Notes under the pieces: generated by a model
What the model saw: the letters and a program-made list of their open reading frames with translations, nothing else
What the model was told of the DNA's origin: nothing
Databases searched by the model: none
Source of the DNA: an uncultured Hungatella sp.
GTDB lineage: Bacteria > Bacillota > Clostridia > Lachnospirales > Lachnospiraceae
Length of the DNA: 64,000 bases
Assembly (NCBI GenBank): GCA_947089145.1
Contig: CAMUJH010000006.1
Span: forward strand, 1 to 64,000
Reading direction: 5' to 3'
In this document: positions 16,051-25,446 of the stretch, piece by piece
Layout: each line of letters opens with the position of its first letter
How positions within the stretch are numbered: the stretch's first letter is position 1
Position numbers and translations under genes: made by a program

Positions 16051-16265
16051 CAAAGTGCTTTTACACCTTCTGGTGCAGCTTATACTATTTTCACTGCCAG
16101 CAGAATCTCCCTGTCCTCATGGATGTATTCCCGGAATTTCCCCTGCGCTTTCCCGCTGCCGGCGCGGCCATGCCGCTGTGCGTTTTGCCCTGGCCTCTCA
16201 CTTTTATGAAAATGCAGGCGCCTCACTTCCCATTTGCCGTCCAGGCTTAACAGGGAAGAGACGAT

Positions 16266-17444
16266 CTAATGATGGAACAGCCGGATACCCGTAAATGCCA
16301 TGGCCATGCCGTACTTGTCGCAAGTCTCAATTACCTGATCATCCCTGACCGAGCCGCCCGGTTCCGCAATATACTCTACGCCGCTTTTATACGCCCTCTC
16401 AATATTATCTCCAAAGGGGAAAAACGCGTCGGAGCCCAGAGCCACGCCCTTCATCTTGTCAAGCCATGCCCTTTTTTCTTCCCTGGCAAACACAGGCGGC
16501 TTCACCTTAAAGATCTTCTCCCATGCCCCGTCTGCCAGCACATCCATATACTCCTCACCAATGTATACGTCAATGGCATTGTCCCTGTCCGCTCTCTTTA
16601 TGCCGTCCACAAACTGGAGAGACAGCACCTGGGGAGCCTGCCGCAGAAACCAGTTATCCGCCTTATTGCCTGCCAGCCTGGTGCAGTGAACCCTGGACTG
16701 CTGCCCGGCTCCAATGCCAATAGCCTGCCCGTCTTTCACATAGCACACGGAATTGGACTGGGTGTACTTCAGAGTAATCAGGGAAATCATCAAGTCTCTC
16801 TTAGCTGCCGCGGGAATCTCCTTGTTCTTCGTAACTACATTGGCTAAAAGCTCCTCATTAATATCCAGCTCATTTCTTCCCTGCTCAAACACGATACCAA
16901 ACACCTGCTTGCGCTCCAAAGGCTCCGGAACATAGTTTTCGTCAATCTGAATCACGCAGTAGCTGCCCTTCTTTTTCTCTTTCAGAATCTCCAGGGCTTC
17001 CGGCTCATACCCGGGGGCAATGATGCCGTCAGACACCTCCCTTTTGATGAGCCTTGCCGTATCCGCATCGCACACGTCAGAAAGGGAGATGAAATCGCCG
17101 AAAGAAGACATTCTGTCAGCCCCTCTGGCCCTGGCATAAGCGCATGCCAAAGGCGACAGCTCTCCCATGTCATCAACCCAGTATATCTTAGCCAGAGTCT
17201 CGTCAAGGGGCAGCCCTACAGCCGCTCCTGCCGGCGACACATGCTTAAAGGAAGCCGCAGCCGGAAGCCCCGTGGCAGCTTTAAGCTCCCTTACCAGCTG
17301 CCAGCCGTTAAATGCATCCAGAAAATTAATATACCCCGGCTTTCCGCTGAGCACGGTAATAGGCAGTTCCTGATCCTCATTCATAAAAATACGGGACGGT
17401 TTCTGATTAGGATTGCAGCCATACTTTAATTCCAGTTCTTTCAT
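16266..17444 (-). CDS. purH: AICAR transformylase (stand-alone PurH C-terminal domain)
   Basis: Phosphoribosylaminoimidazolecarboxamide formyltransferase transfers a formyl group from 10-formyltetrahydrofolate to AICAR (ZMP), the ninth step of IMP synthesis. The 392-residue protein holds only the transformylase part of bifunctional PurH: LKYGCNPNQKPS at the start, the SFKHVSPAGAAVG catalytic block with its Lys-His pair, RGADRMSSFGDF, and SDAFFPFGDNIERA near the end. The IMP cyclohydrolase domain is missing; that activity comes from the adjacent purO. The start at 17444 follows AAAGGAGG. It lies 50 bp downstream of purO, in one operon under the ZTP riboswitch. Confidence 0.92.
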   Translation of the reverse strand: MKELELKYGCNPNQKPSRIFMNEDQELPITVLSGKPGYINFLDAFNGWQLVRELKAATGLPAAASFKHVSPAGAAVGLPLDETLAKIYWVDDMGELSPLACAYARARGADRMSSFGDFISLSDVCDADTARLIKREVSDGIIAPGYEPEALEILKEKKKGSYCVIQIDENYVPEPLERKQVFGIVFEQGRNELDINEELLANVVTKNKEIPAAAKRDLMISLITLKYTQSNSVCYVKDGQAIGIGAGQQSRVHCTRLAGNKADNWFLRQAPQVLSLQFVDGIKRADRDNAIDVYIGEEYMDVLADGAWEKIFKVKPPVFAREEKRAWLDKMKGVALGSDAFFPFGDNIERAYKSGVEYIAEPGGSVRDDQVIETCDKYGMAMAFTGIRLFHH

Positions 17445-17494
17445 TGGGTAAACTCCTCCTTTTGGCATATATTCGATTCATTCGTAATGGTTTC

Positions 17495-18208
17495 TCATCT
17501 GTTTTTATTTATGATTTTGCTTTCATAAGCCCCTGTCTTTATGTCGATATACCGCACAAACAGGGAAACCTTGTTGTCCTGATCCAGGCTTTCCCACAGC
17601 ATGTCTGCAAATTCTTCCATGGAATCCATAATGCCCACCAGTTTCGGCTCCCCCTCAAAGCTTGGCAATGGATTTCCATCGCCCATATAAGTATGTATAA
17701 AGTGACCTTCTCCTGCAGCAGGGTTATTGTAGGCAAACGTAAACCGGCTGCAGCTGTCCGGGTTGCCGTTGCTGCTCTTTAAAATAGACATGGCATAATT
17801 GTAAGACCCATGTTCAATATGCATAATTCCCGAAATTCTGGGCGTATAATTGGGTCCGTCCGGTTCAAACTCCCTGGAGCGCAGGGACTGTTCAAAGGTC
17901 ATCTGCCTGTCCATGCCCTCATAAATAGTATCCGTCTGATCCCCGTTGGTCACAATAGTTTTGTTGCCCAGCACCCGCACAGGGGCATAGATAATCAGGC
18001 TTGGGTCCTCCATCTTGGAGGCATCAAAAGCCTCCGTGCGGATTCCCTCCCCATCTGCCACAAACACCCGGTTCCTGCTGTTTTCGCTTCTTCCCATAAT
18101 GAAGTAAGCAGCAGCAGCCCTGGTTTTGTCCGGGGTTTTCCCTATTATGATTCCCCGCCCCGGATAAGAATTGCCCTTCAGTTCCTTTGCCAGATCCAGC
18201 ATCTTCAT
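17495..18208 (-). CDS. purO: IMP cyclohydrolase, PurO type
   Basis: A 237-residue enzyme closing FAICAR to IMP, the last step of de novo IMP synthesis. It belongs to the PurO family first known from archaea and unrelated to the cyclohydrolase half of PurH. Family marks are the NSYPGRGIIIG segment at the N-terminus, the FIMGRS block, EPDGPNYTPRISG in the middle and the YNNPAAGEGHF region. AGGAGG sits 7 bp before the ATG at 18206-18208; the longer open frame to 18553 is rejected because it would overlap the riboswitch leader. It is first in the operon with purH. The pairing with a stand-alone transformylase confirms the assignment. Confidence 0.9.
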   Translation of the reverse strand: MKMLDLAKELKGNSYPGRGIIIGKTPDKTRAAAAYFIMGRSENSRNRVFVADGEGIRTEAFDASKMEDPSLIIYAPVRVLGNKTIVTNGDQTDTIYEGMDRQMTFEQSLRSREFEPDGPNYTPRISGIMHIEHGSYNYAMSILKSSNGNPDSCSRFTFAYNNPAAGEGHFIHTYMGDGNPLPSFEGEPKLVGIMDSMEEFADMLWESLDQDNKVSLFVRYIDIKTGAYESKIINKNR

Positions 18209-18302
18209 GGTACTTCCTCCTTCTGTTTCGCAAATTTCCGCCTTCTGTTTCCTTTGGAGTCTTCTGCCCGCAAAAAATGCAGCCCTTAGCTGCTGCAGGC
18301 AC

Positions 18303-18404
18303 AAAAAAAGCCTGGGCATCCCTTTTTCGGCGCCCAGGCGGTCGGCTTGCTTTCCTACGTGCTCCCCTGTGGTTCTCCACACTCCGCCAGTCGCACGTTC
18401 TTTT
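18303..18404 (-). promoter_or_regulatory. ZTP (pfl) riboswitch with terminator, controlling purO-purH
   Basis: The minus-strand leader carries the hallmark blocks of the pfl motif in order: GCGACTGGCGG, a hairpin GTGGAGAACCAC, GGGGAGCACGTAGGAAA, and GCCGACCGCCTGGGC. The last block doubles as the 5' arm of an intrinsic terminator (GCCTGGGC / GCCCAGGC then seven T, 18303-18340). In this class ZTP or ZMP binding stabilises the aptamer and prevents the terminator, so purO and purH are made when AICAR accumulates for lack of 10-formyl-tetrahydrofolate. The position directly between promoter (18408-18436) and purO fits exactly. Confidence 0.93.
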
Positions 18405-18407
18405 CTA

Positions 18408-18436
18408 ATCATATCTGATTCCGGCATGGATTGCAA
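18408..18436 (-). promoter_or_regulatory. Promoter of the purO-purH operon
   Basis: On the minus strand TTGCAA (18431-18436) and TATGAT (18408-18413) with a 17-bp spacer, immediately before the riboswitch. Confidence 0.75.
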
Positions 18437-18455
18437 GTCCTTTTTGAAAAAGGTG

Positions 18456-18484
18456 TGGCAATGACGGCTGCATTTTGGTACAAT
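18456..18484 (+). promoter_or_regulatory. Possible promoter of the EAL-domain gene
   Basis: TGGCAA (18456-18461) and TACAAT (18479-18484) are 17 bp apart, 57 bp before the start codon and back to back with the purO promoter. The -35 box is weak. Confidence 0.4.
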
Positions 18485-18540
18485 AAAGGCAGAAATCCAG
18501 TTAACCAAAGCAGCGGGATACGCGGGAAAGGAATGTGGAT

Positions 18541-21450
18541 ATGAAAGGCACACGATTACAAAAAAGGCTGGCAGCCCTTTTAAGCTTTGCTCTTGCAGTA
18601 TGTATATCAGGCGGGTTCTATGCCCTCCCTGCTTACGGGAAAGAAAAAAGAACGGTAAAAGTCGCCTTCTTCCCCATGAACGGGTACCATGAAAAAGATT
18701 CAGCCGGAAATTTTACTGGCATGGATGTAGAATATCTGGACGAGCTGTGCCGGTTTACGGACTGGAATATTGAGTATGTGGAATGTGACAGCTGGGACAT
18801 GGCGCTGGAGCTTTTAAAGGACAAAAAAATAGACCTGGTGGGCACTGCCCAGTACTCCGCTGAACGGGCTTCTGTCTATCAGTATGCAGATCTCCCAAGC
18901 GGCTATACTTTCGGCATCATAGCCACCACCCCGGACAGTTCCCTGGCTTATGAGGACTTTGAGGCCATGAAGGGAATTACCTTCGGAATGGTGAAAACTT
19001 ATGTGCGCAGAAGCGAATTTCTCCATTATCTGGCAGACAATGGCGTCCGATCCCCGAAAATCAGAGAGTACAATTCCACGGCCGAGCTTTTAGATGCCCT
19101 GGATAAAGGACAGATAGACGCCATGGTTCATACTTTCATGGAAATTAAAGAGGGGCAGCGCCTGGTGGGACGCTTTGCCCCCAGGCCTTTCTACTATATT
19201 ACATATCCAGGCAATGATGATGTGGTGCGGGAGCTGAACTATGCCATTACAGACTTGAAAATGAGCGCCCCTGAGCTGGAAACAAAGCTTATGAATAAAT
19301 TTTACCAGAGCCGGCTGGACAAGACCATTGTATTTACCACGGCAGAAAAAGAATACATTGCCAATGCAGGCAGAATTTCTGTCGGATATTATGACGGCTA
19401 TTACCCGTTTATCTACGAAGATGAAGGCGAATGCAGGGGATTGACCAGAGAACTGCTGGAAGGTGCGGCTGCTGTTGCCGGGCTGACGCTGTCCTGGCAT
19501 AAAGTCGATACTCCTGCCCAGGCAAGCCAGGCCTTGGCAGACGGCACCATTGACATCATGTCCTACTGCGTCCATGAAGAGGAGGACTTCGGACAGCCCG
19601 GCCTGGTAAGGATGAAGGATTATGCGCAGATCCCCCTGGCTCTGGTTATGAAGAAAAGCAAAGAGCTCAATTCCGTACAAAGTCTTGCCACAGTTCCGTA
19701 TTTGTCCGCAGAGGCCGCCAATATTGTTAATCTTGAAAGCATCTCCCTGGTAACCTACGCTTCACAGCAAGAGTGCATGGACGCAGTGAAAAGCGGCAGC
19801 GCCGATGCCGTGCTGTGTGACGGTTACCTGGCGGAATACCTTCTCAGCGCCCAGATGCGTTATTACAGCCTGGAAGTCAGAAGCGTGCTGGCCGGTGAAC
19901 ACGGCATCGCCATTTCCGTGCGCGGCGATGATCCGCAGCTTGCGGGCATCCTGAATAAAACAGTCCTTACGATAGATTCAAGGGCTGCCAATGATTATAT
20001 GCTGGAGCACAATGTGTACTCCATGACCAGCGTGGCTCAGTTTATTCAGGATCACAGCGCCATCATTATTCTCCTTCTGCTTCTTATTATTGCCGCTGTG
20101 ATTCTGGCGGCGCGGCACATGGTCAAAGACACGAAAAAGATACAGACTTTAATGTACAAAGATGTAGAGACAGACATCTGGAACTTAAACCATCTGCTGT
20201 TCTGGGGCAAGAAAGCCCTGCTGCCGGATCGGATGAAGCCTCAGTATGCCATTGCCTATCTGAACATTGCCCACTTCCAAAAGTACAAAGTCGTGTACGG
20301 ATGGAGCAATGGCCAAAAGCTTCTGACAGCCATAGCAGATACCCTGTCACACAGCATAAACGGCAAGGGGGAAGTCTACGCTAAGGCTGACGGTGATCAC
20401 TTTGTTCTTATGCTCTGCGCAGAAAACGGAGAGATTACGCAGCGGGTAAGGGATATCGCCAAATCCGTTGAGGGGCGGATTTTTCAGGAAATGGAATTCC
20501 ATATTGAACTTCAGATCGGCATCTGCTTTATTCCCCAGGGAAGCGATGACCTGCACGGAGCCATTATCTGCGCAAGCCAGGCCATTGACTTTATCAGGGA
20601 AAACGGCGGAGACAATATTAAGGTTTATGATGAGTCCCTGGAAAAATCCATAATGGAACGCCATGAAAAAGAAAATCTTCTGGATTCCGTGGACATTGAC
20701 AGCAACTTTACCACTTACTATCAGGCTAAGACGGATGTAAACACGGAAAAGATCGTAGGAGCCGAGGCGCTGGTAAGATTTCTGGACCCCACGGCCCAAG
20801 GCGCAGTAAGATCTCCAGGCTTTTTCGTACCTTATTATGAAGAAACCGGCAGAGTAACTGATATTGATTTCTTTGTCCTTCGGTGCGTGTGCAGAATGCT
20901 CCGCAGACGCCTTGACCATGGAGAATCCGTTGTGACCATTTCCTGCAACTTCTCCAGACTGCATTTTATAAAGCCTGGCTTTGCCAGACAATTTGAAAGC
21001 ATTCTTGAGCAGTATCAGATCCCTAAGGATCTGATCGAAGTGGAGATAACGGAGACTCTTGTAATGGAAGAAATACAGGAAAAGGCTGCCAGGCAGACCT
21101 TGGATGATCTTCTCGCCAGCGGCATCCGGCTGTCCATTGATGATTTCGGTTCCGGATACTCATCCCTGGGCGTTATTGAGAAAATACCGGCCTCTGTCAT
21201 AAAGCTGGACCGCTCGTTCCTGCTGAATCAGGAAGACAGGGATCGGCAGGTGAAAATTATGAAAAGCATTGTGGATCTTGCCGCTGACCTGGGGGCTCAG
21301 ATCGTGTGCGAAGGCGTGGAAACCGATGCGGACGTGGAGCTGATGAGAGAGATCGGCGCCTGCGTAGCTCAGGGATACCGCTATGCAAAGCCCGTGCCCG
21401 AAGACGAATTTGAGAAGAGGCTTACAAAAAACTTCGCGGTGAATTTCTAA
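18541..21450 (+). CDS. Membrane c-di-GMP phosphodiesterase with two solute-binding sensor domains
   Basis: A 969-residue sensor enzyme. After a signal-anchor (about 10-30) come two type-3 periplasmic solute-binding domains in tandem (about 35-260 and 265-500), each beginning with a KVAFFPMNGY- or SVGYYDGYYPF-type strand, then one membrane helix (about 505-528), a GGDEF-fold domain (about 545-690) and an EAL domain (about 705-955). The GGDEF signature is degenerate (AKADGDHF), so cyclase activity is unlikely. The EAL domain keeps its key residues: EALVRF, the Glu in EITETL, IDDFGSGYSS, KLDRSF and CEGVET. It should hydrolyse c-di-GMP in response to an extracellular amino-acid-like ligand. AAAGGA precedes ATG 18541; GTG 18535 is an alternative start. 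It has its own promoter and terminator. Confidence 0.92.
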   Translation: MKGTRLQKRLAALLSFALAVCISGGFYALPAYGKEKRTVKVAFFPMNGYHEKDSAGNFTGMDVEYLDELCRFTDWNIEYVECDSWDMALELLKDKKIDLVGTAQYSAERASVYQYADLPSGYTFGIIATTPDSSLAYEDFEAMKGITFGMVKTYVRRSEFLHYLADNGVRSPKIREYNSTAELLDALDKGQIDAMVHTFMEIKEGQRLVGRFAPRPFYYITYPGNDDVVRELNYAITDLKMSAPELETKLMNKFYQSRLDKTIVFTTAEKEYIANAGRISVGYYDGYYPFIYEDEGECRGLTRELLEGAAAVAGLTLSWHKVDTPAQASQALADGTIDIMSYCVHEEEDFGQPGLVRMKDYAQIPLALVMKKSKELNSVQSLATVPYLSAEAANIVNLESISLVTYASQQECMDAVKSGSADAVLCDGYLAEYLLSAQMRYYSLEVRSVLAGEHGIAISVRGDDPQLAGILNKTVLTIDSRAANDYMLEHNVYSMTSVAQFIQDHSAIIILLLLLIIAAVILAARHMVKDTKKIQTLMYKDVETDIWNLNHLLFWGKKALLPDRMKPQYAIAYLNIAHFQKYKVVYGWSNGQKLLTAIADTLSHSINGKGEVYAKADGDHFVLMLCAENGEITQRVRDIAKSVEGRIFQEMEFHIELQIGICFIPQGSDDLHGAIICASQAIDFIRENGGDNIKVYDESLEKSIMERHEKENLLDSVDIDSNFTTYYQAKTDVNTEKIVGAEALVRFLDPTAQGAVRSPGFFVPYYEETGRVTDIDFFVLRCVCRMLRRRLDHGESVVTISCNFSRLHFIKPGFARQFESILEQYQIPKDLIEVEITETLVMEEIQEKAARQTLDDLLASGIRLSIDDFGSGYSSLGVIEKIPASVIKLDRSFLLNQEDRDRQVKIMKSIVDLAADLGAQIVCEGVETDADVELMREIGACVAQGYRYAKPVPEDEFEKRLTKNFAVNF

Positions 21451-21462
21451 TTTATAAAATCA

Positions 21463-21500
21463 GGCCTGGAACAAAAACTGACTGTCCAGGCCTTTTCTTT
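21463..21500 (+). terminator. Terminator of the EAL-domain gene
   Basis: GGCCTGGA (21463-21470) and TCCAGGCC (21485-21492) form a perfect stem followed by TTTTCTTT, 12 bp after the stop codon. Confidence 0.9.
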
Positions 21501-21522
21501 ATGCGTTTTATTTTTAAAATTG

Positions 21523-22866
21523 TCACTCATTTCGGATAGCTGCCAAGGGGCTTAACTTCATAGCCCGAAGGGATGGGAAGAAGCCTGCCGCCATGCCTAC
21601 AAAGATGGCGAATACCACTGCTGACCCTGCCAGCCACAGAGGAATCCTGGAAATATCGCCTTCGATTCCCATCATGGCCTGCCCCAGCCCCAGGAAATTG
21701 TTCATGGCATAGGATACTGCAAAGCTGATTGCCAGACCGATAACACCTCCCATAAACCCGATAAACCCTGACTCCATGAGAAACATGTTTCGGATATTTG
21801 CCATATCGCATCCCAGTACCTTGATGACCCCGATCTCCTTTGTCCTCTCATAAATGGACATCATCATGGTATTGGCAATGCCGATAGCCGCTACAAACAG
21901 GGAGATGGCGCCGATTCCTCCCAGCACCAGCTGAATCATGTCATAAGTCTGCTGGGACTGCTCAATCCACTCCATCTGGCTGTTGGCCTGGTATCCCATA
22001 TCGGTAATGGCCTTCTGCACCTCGGTTACATTTTCCATATCATCCACAAACACTACTGCACTGTTGTAGATAAAATACGGGTATGGCTTTCCCTTTTTGT
22101 TGGTAGGCTGGTTAGGAATGGGCCTCTTCTTAAAAATCTGCTTCAGCTGGGCCTTCAGCCCTTCAATCTCCGTATAGACAGAGTAGGCATAGTTGTTATA
22201 ATCATCAACGCTTCCTTCCACCACGCCTGCCGCTTCAATCATATACTTTTTAGGCGGTTTTACTCCGCTTTCTCCGCCGCCCTGGGACTGATAGTAAGCG
22301 TCCATATCAAAAATTACGAACATGGGCTTATTCATAAAGTCGACTGCCGGAAGTTCCTGAGTATCCCAGTATCCATCCCCGGTCTTACTGTTGCGGAACC
22401 ACTGGATAACACAGTTTCCATAGATCAGCTTCATGGGATCGCCCCTTTGGGGAATCTCCCCCTGTCCTAAGGGAATATTCTCCAGATACTCCTGGCTGAC
22501 TCCCGTGATCTCCGTGGTCGTCTCATAAAGCCCTTGTTTCAGCATAACATAAACCGACAGCATGGGAGAAACTCCCCTCACATGATCCAGACGCTTAAAC
22601 TGTTCCACAACGTCATCCGTCAAATACATCGGATCGGAATCGCTGGAACCGGAATCAAAGCGGGAACCGGAATAAATGGTAACCGTAGTCATATCTCCAT
22701 AGGAGGAATACATCTCCAGCATCAGCTGGTTCAGGCCAATCCCTAAAGACACCATGATTACCACTGACGCCACGCCGATAATAACTCCCAAAACCGTCAG
22801 AGCCGTACGAAGCTTCCGCCTTCTTAAATTATTGACGCTCATGGTGAGCAAATCAAGAAATCTCAT
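21523..22866 (-). CDS. FtsX/MacB-like ABC transporter permease
   Basis: A 447-residue permease of the MacB/FtsX superfamily. A membrane helix at about 18-42 (VLGVIIGVASVVIMVSL) is followed by a large extracytoplasmic domain (about 45-310) and three C-terminal helices (about 318-340, 368-392, 408-430), the standard layout. It ends with SPLAAIRNE, as many family members do. The start overlaps the 3' end of the upstream COG1361-like gene by 14 bp, so the two are translationally coupled. Together with the ATPase at 24682 it should form a mechanotransmitter or exporter acting on envelope substrates; the substrate is unknown. Confidence 0.9.
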   Translation of the reverse strand: MRFLDLLTMSVNNLRRRKLRTALTVLGVIIGVASVVIMVSLGIGLNQLMLEMYSSYGDMTTVTIYSGSRFDSGSSDSDPMYLTDDVVEQFKRLDHVRGVSPMLSVYVMLKQGLYETTTEITGVSQEYLENIPLGQGEIPQRGDPMKLIYGNCVIQWFRNSKTGDGYWDTQELPAVDFMNKPMFVIFDMDAYYQSQGGGESGVKPPKKYMIEAAGVVEGSVDDYNNYAYSVYTEIEGLKAQLKQIFKKRPIPNQPTNKKGKPYPYFIYNSAVVFVDDMENVTEVQKAITDMGYQANSQMEWIEQSQQTYDMIQLVLGGIGAISLFVAAIGIANTMMMSIYERTKEIGVIKVLGCDMANIRNMFLMESGFIGFMGGVIGLAISFAVSYAMNNFLGLGQAMMGIEGDISRIPLWLAGSAVVFAIFVGMAAGFFPSLRAMKLSPLAAIRNE

Positions 22867-24685
22867 CGTCTATCTCTTCCTCTTCCCGGCGGGCTTTCTT
22901 TTTCTTCCTTATGCGGACTGCCCCAAAGCCTCCTAGTACAGCCAACACTGCAATGCCAATGATAATGGGTACCTTATACTTCACAAGCGGCGATGTGTTC
23001 TCGGCGGGGACGTCTGTAAAATCCCCCACGTTAATGTCACCGCCAAATTCTTCCCCCATAGCCTCTGTCACAAACAGAGACAGCTCTTTCTCCTCGGCCT
23101 CCTGAACCTCTCCGTTTTCGTCCTCGTATGTAATCAGAACCTTTATCTTTCCTTCATCCTCCGTAGGCGCAACGGCTGTCAGCATCACATCAACATTTCC
23201 CGTCTCCCCGGGCTTTATGTTTCCCACATAAGCGTCCGCCGGCTGGATTGAATCCGCCTCAAACTTTACCATCACATTATACAAAAGCACTTTGCCTGTA
23301 TTGTTAATGGGGAACATGATATTGCTCTCTGAGCCTACGGTAATATTATCCGGCATCACCTCCATGGTTCCCGTGTTAAGCCTGGCGATCTGTTTGATGG
23401 GAATATCAATGGTCACTGTCTCCGACGCATTTTTAAATTCCGGGCTGTCATAGGTTTCCTTAATGCTCAGGGCATAGGAGCGCTGGTCAATGCCTGCCCT
23501 GGACAGAAGATCAATGTTCAGCTCCGTCACTTCCCCTGCGGCAAGGGAATTGACCACCACCGACGAAGAGCCGGAAGCCGTTGTAAAGATGGCGCTGTTG
23601 TCCACCTTCTCCGATTCCAGGGAAAACAGAATATTGCTGGCGGCAATGCTGGAGGATGCGTTTTTCATCCTGAGAATCAGCTTAAAAGGCTCTCCTGCTA
23701 TGATAGTCTCGGGAACGGTCTGGAAGCTGTCCACCACAATTCTGGCCTTTGTCCTATCATTCTCATTAAACTCACCGCTGGAGTCCTCATCTTTCTCTTT
23801 ATTTTTAATCCGGACCCAAAATGTCTCCTCTTCCTTCAAAAGTTCCCCGGTTGCAGTTTCCCGGTAATTAATCTCAAATTTAATGGGGTAATATCCTGAA
23901 TACACGTCAGAGCGGATCGCCATGCTGTAAGGCAGCTGCACCACCTCGTCAGGCCCAACCCGCTCAAAGTTCCTGTCATAGTTTCCCTCATTAATATCAA
24001 ACGGGAATACGGTGCTGTCCTTGTCCAGAACCATGGCCACATTTACGTCCACCGCCTCAGAGTAACCGCTGTTGCGCATATTGACAGCAAAGTTTACCAC
24101 ATTGGGATATACGCCGTAGGGGGTTTCCTGACCTTCGCCCAGAACGAATCCCACATCCCTGTCCTTTTCTTTGTCCTCATCATCTGCGCCTGTGGACTTG
24201 GATACCCATATATTTACGGCCTCTACGGCTACTACCCGGTTATCCTTGCTGCTGACCTCCACGTTTACATGATAATACCCTTCAGGCAGATCCGCCCGCA
24301 CCTTTGCTGACAGGGAAACGCTTTTCTTTCCCCCTGAGCGGATGGTGCCCACATATTTCGTGTCAAACAGGCCGGAAGTCACCTCAAAGGGAAACACATA
24401 CTCCCCTTCCACCGCATCAGGCCTGGCTATGTAGGAGAGGTCTTCGGAAAATCCCACCTCCACGTCTTCCCACGTCTCGCCGTCATTGTTCTCCAAGGTA
24501 AAGGTAACATTCATCTTCCTTCCCGTCCGTCCCCGGGGCACATTGGGAGTGACCACTACGTGATTGTCGCCGTTGTTAACAAGATCCGCCCAGGCCGGCG
24601 CCGGCGCTGCCACTGTCATAGTCAAAGCAGCAGCGGCGGCTAACAAGAATGCTGCTCCTCTGGCAAAAAAATTCTTTCTCATCAC
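22853..24685 (-). CDS. COG1361-like exported protein, partner of an ABC exporter
   Basis: A 610-residue secreted, membrane-anchored protein. It begins with a signal peptide (helix to about residue 32, AWA cleavage site), has several beta-rich immunoglobulin/CARDB-like repeats about 100 residues long (around 45-155, 185-290, 310-420, 430-545; each typically has a G-x-N-V-x-L/x-F-x-I-x-N strand pattern), and ends with one membrane helix (about 570-590) and a basic-acidic tail RIRKKKKARREEEE. It overlaps the ATPase gene by an ATGA junction upstream and the permease gene by 14 bp downstream. By position it takes the place that a MacA-type adaptor has elsewhere. Family assignment rests on architecture only. 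Confidence 0.7.
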   Translation of the reverse strand: MMRKNFFARGAAFLLAAAAALTMTVAAPAPAWADLVNNGDNHVVVTPNVPRGRTGRKMNVTFTLENNDGETWEDVEVGFSEDLSYIARPDAVEGEYVFPFEVTSGLFDTKYVGTIRSGGKKSVSLSAKVRADLPEGYYHVNVEVSSKDNRVVAVEAVNIWVSKSTGADDEDKEKDRDVGFVLGEGQETPYGVYPNVVNFAVNMRNSGYSEAVDVNVAMVLDKDSTVFPFDINEGNYDRNFERVGPDEVVQLPYSMAIRSDVYSGYYPIKFEINYRETATGELLKEEETFWVRIKNKEKDEDSSGEFNENDRTKARIVVDSFQTVPETIIAGEPFKLILRMKNASSSIAASNILFSLESEKVDNSAIFTTASGSSSVVVNSLAAGEVTELNIDLLSRAGIDQRSYALSIKETYDSPEFKNASETVTIDIPIKQIARLNTGTMEVMPDNITVGSESNIMFPINNTGKVLLYNVMVKFEADSIQPADAYVGNIKPGETGNVDVMLTAVAPTEDEGKIKVLITYEDENGEVQEAEEKELSLFVTEAMGEEFGGDINVGDFTDVPAENTSPLVKYKVPIIIGIAVLAVLGGFGAVRIRKKKKARREEEEIDDEIS

Positions 24686-25446
24686 TTAATCTCCTCTTCC
24701 TCATCATGACGGCATTCCTCAATCTTAAAAATCTTGCCGTCGACTATGTGAAACTGCCTGTCCGCATAAGATGCCAGGTGATTGTCATGGGTAACCATAA
24801 CCAAAGTCTGGTTCTGCTCCCTGACGATCCGGCGCATTAGCTTTAAAATCTCCATGGTAGTCTTGGAATCCAGGTTTCCTGTAGGCTCGTCTGCGAAAAT
24901 AATCCTGGGATTCACTGCCAGAGCCCTCGCAATTCCCACTCTCTGCTGCTGTCCGCCGGACATGGCATTGGCCATATGGTTCATCTGCTTCTCCAGCCCC
25001 ACCAGTTTTAAATATTTTCTGGCAATCTCATTCCGCTTCCGCCTGGGCATTCCCCGAAACGACAGAGGCAGCGCCACGTTTTCCACTGCATTCAAAGTCT
25101 TTAACAGATTATATGATTGGAAAATGAATCCCACCCTGGCCCTTCGGAACGCTACCAGCTCATTTTCCTTCATCTTTTCAATATGGATCTTGTCAATGAC
25201 AATCTCCCCCCTGGAGGGTTTCTCCAGCCCTGCCAGCATGTTAAGCAGCGTAGACTTCCCTGATCCGGAAGGGCCTACTATTGCGCAGAATTCGCCCCGA
25301 TACATGGTAAAGTCCACGCCTCCCAGGGCGTATACTTTCGTTTCGCCTACCTTGTAGATTTTATATAAATTTTTCACCTGGATTATGGGTACCCGTTCCT
25401 TTAAAGGACTGCAGACAGCGCCCTGTTCTTCCTTTCGTTCCGACAA
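24682..25446 (-). CDS. ABC transporter ATP-binding protein (LolD/MacB type)
   Basis: A 254-residue ATPase that powers the adjacent permease. Walker A (GPSGSGKST), Q-loop region FIFQSYNLL, signature MSGGQQQRVGIARAL, Walker B with IIFADEPTGNLDS and the switch His in MVTHDNHL are all present. The start is set at TTG 25446 because GGGAGG lies 8 bp upstream; the frame is open to an ATG at 25515 without a clear site. The stop overlaps the next start as ATGA. It leads a three-gene operon with the COG1361-like protein and the permease. Confidence 0.93.
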   Translation of the reverse strand: MSERKEEQGAVCSPLKERVPIIQVKNLYKIYKVGETKVYALGGVDFTMYRGEFCAIVGPSGSGKSTLLNMLAGLEKPSRGEIVIDKIHIEKMKENELVAFRRARVGFIFQSYNLLKTLNAVENVALPLSFRGMPRRKRNEIARKYLKLVGLEKQMNHMANAMSGGQQQRVGIARALAVNPRIIFADEPTGNLDSKTTMEILKLMRRIVREQNQTLVMVTHDNHLASYADRQFHIVDGKIFKIEECRHDEEEEIK

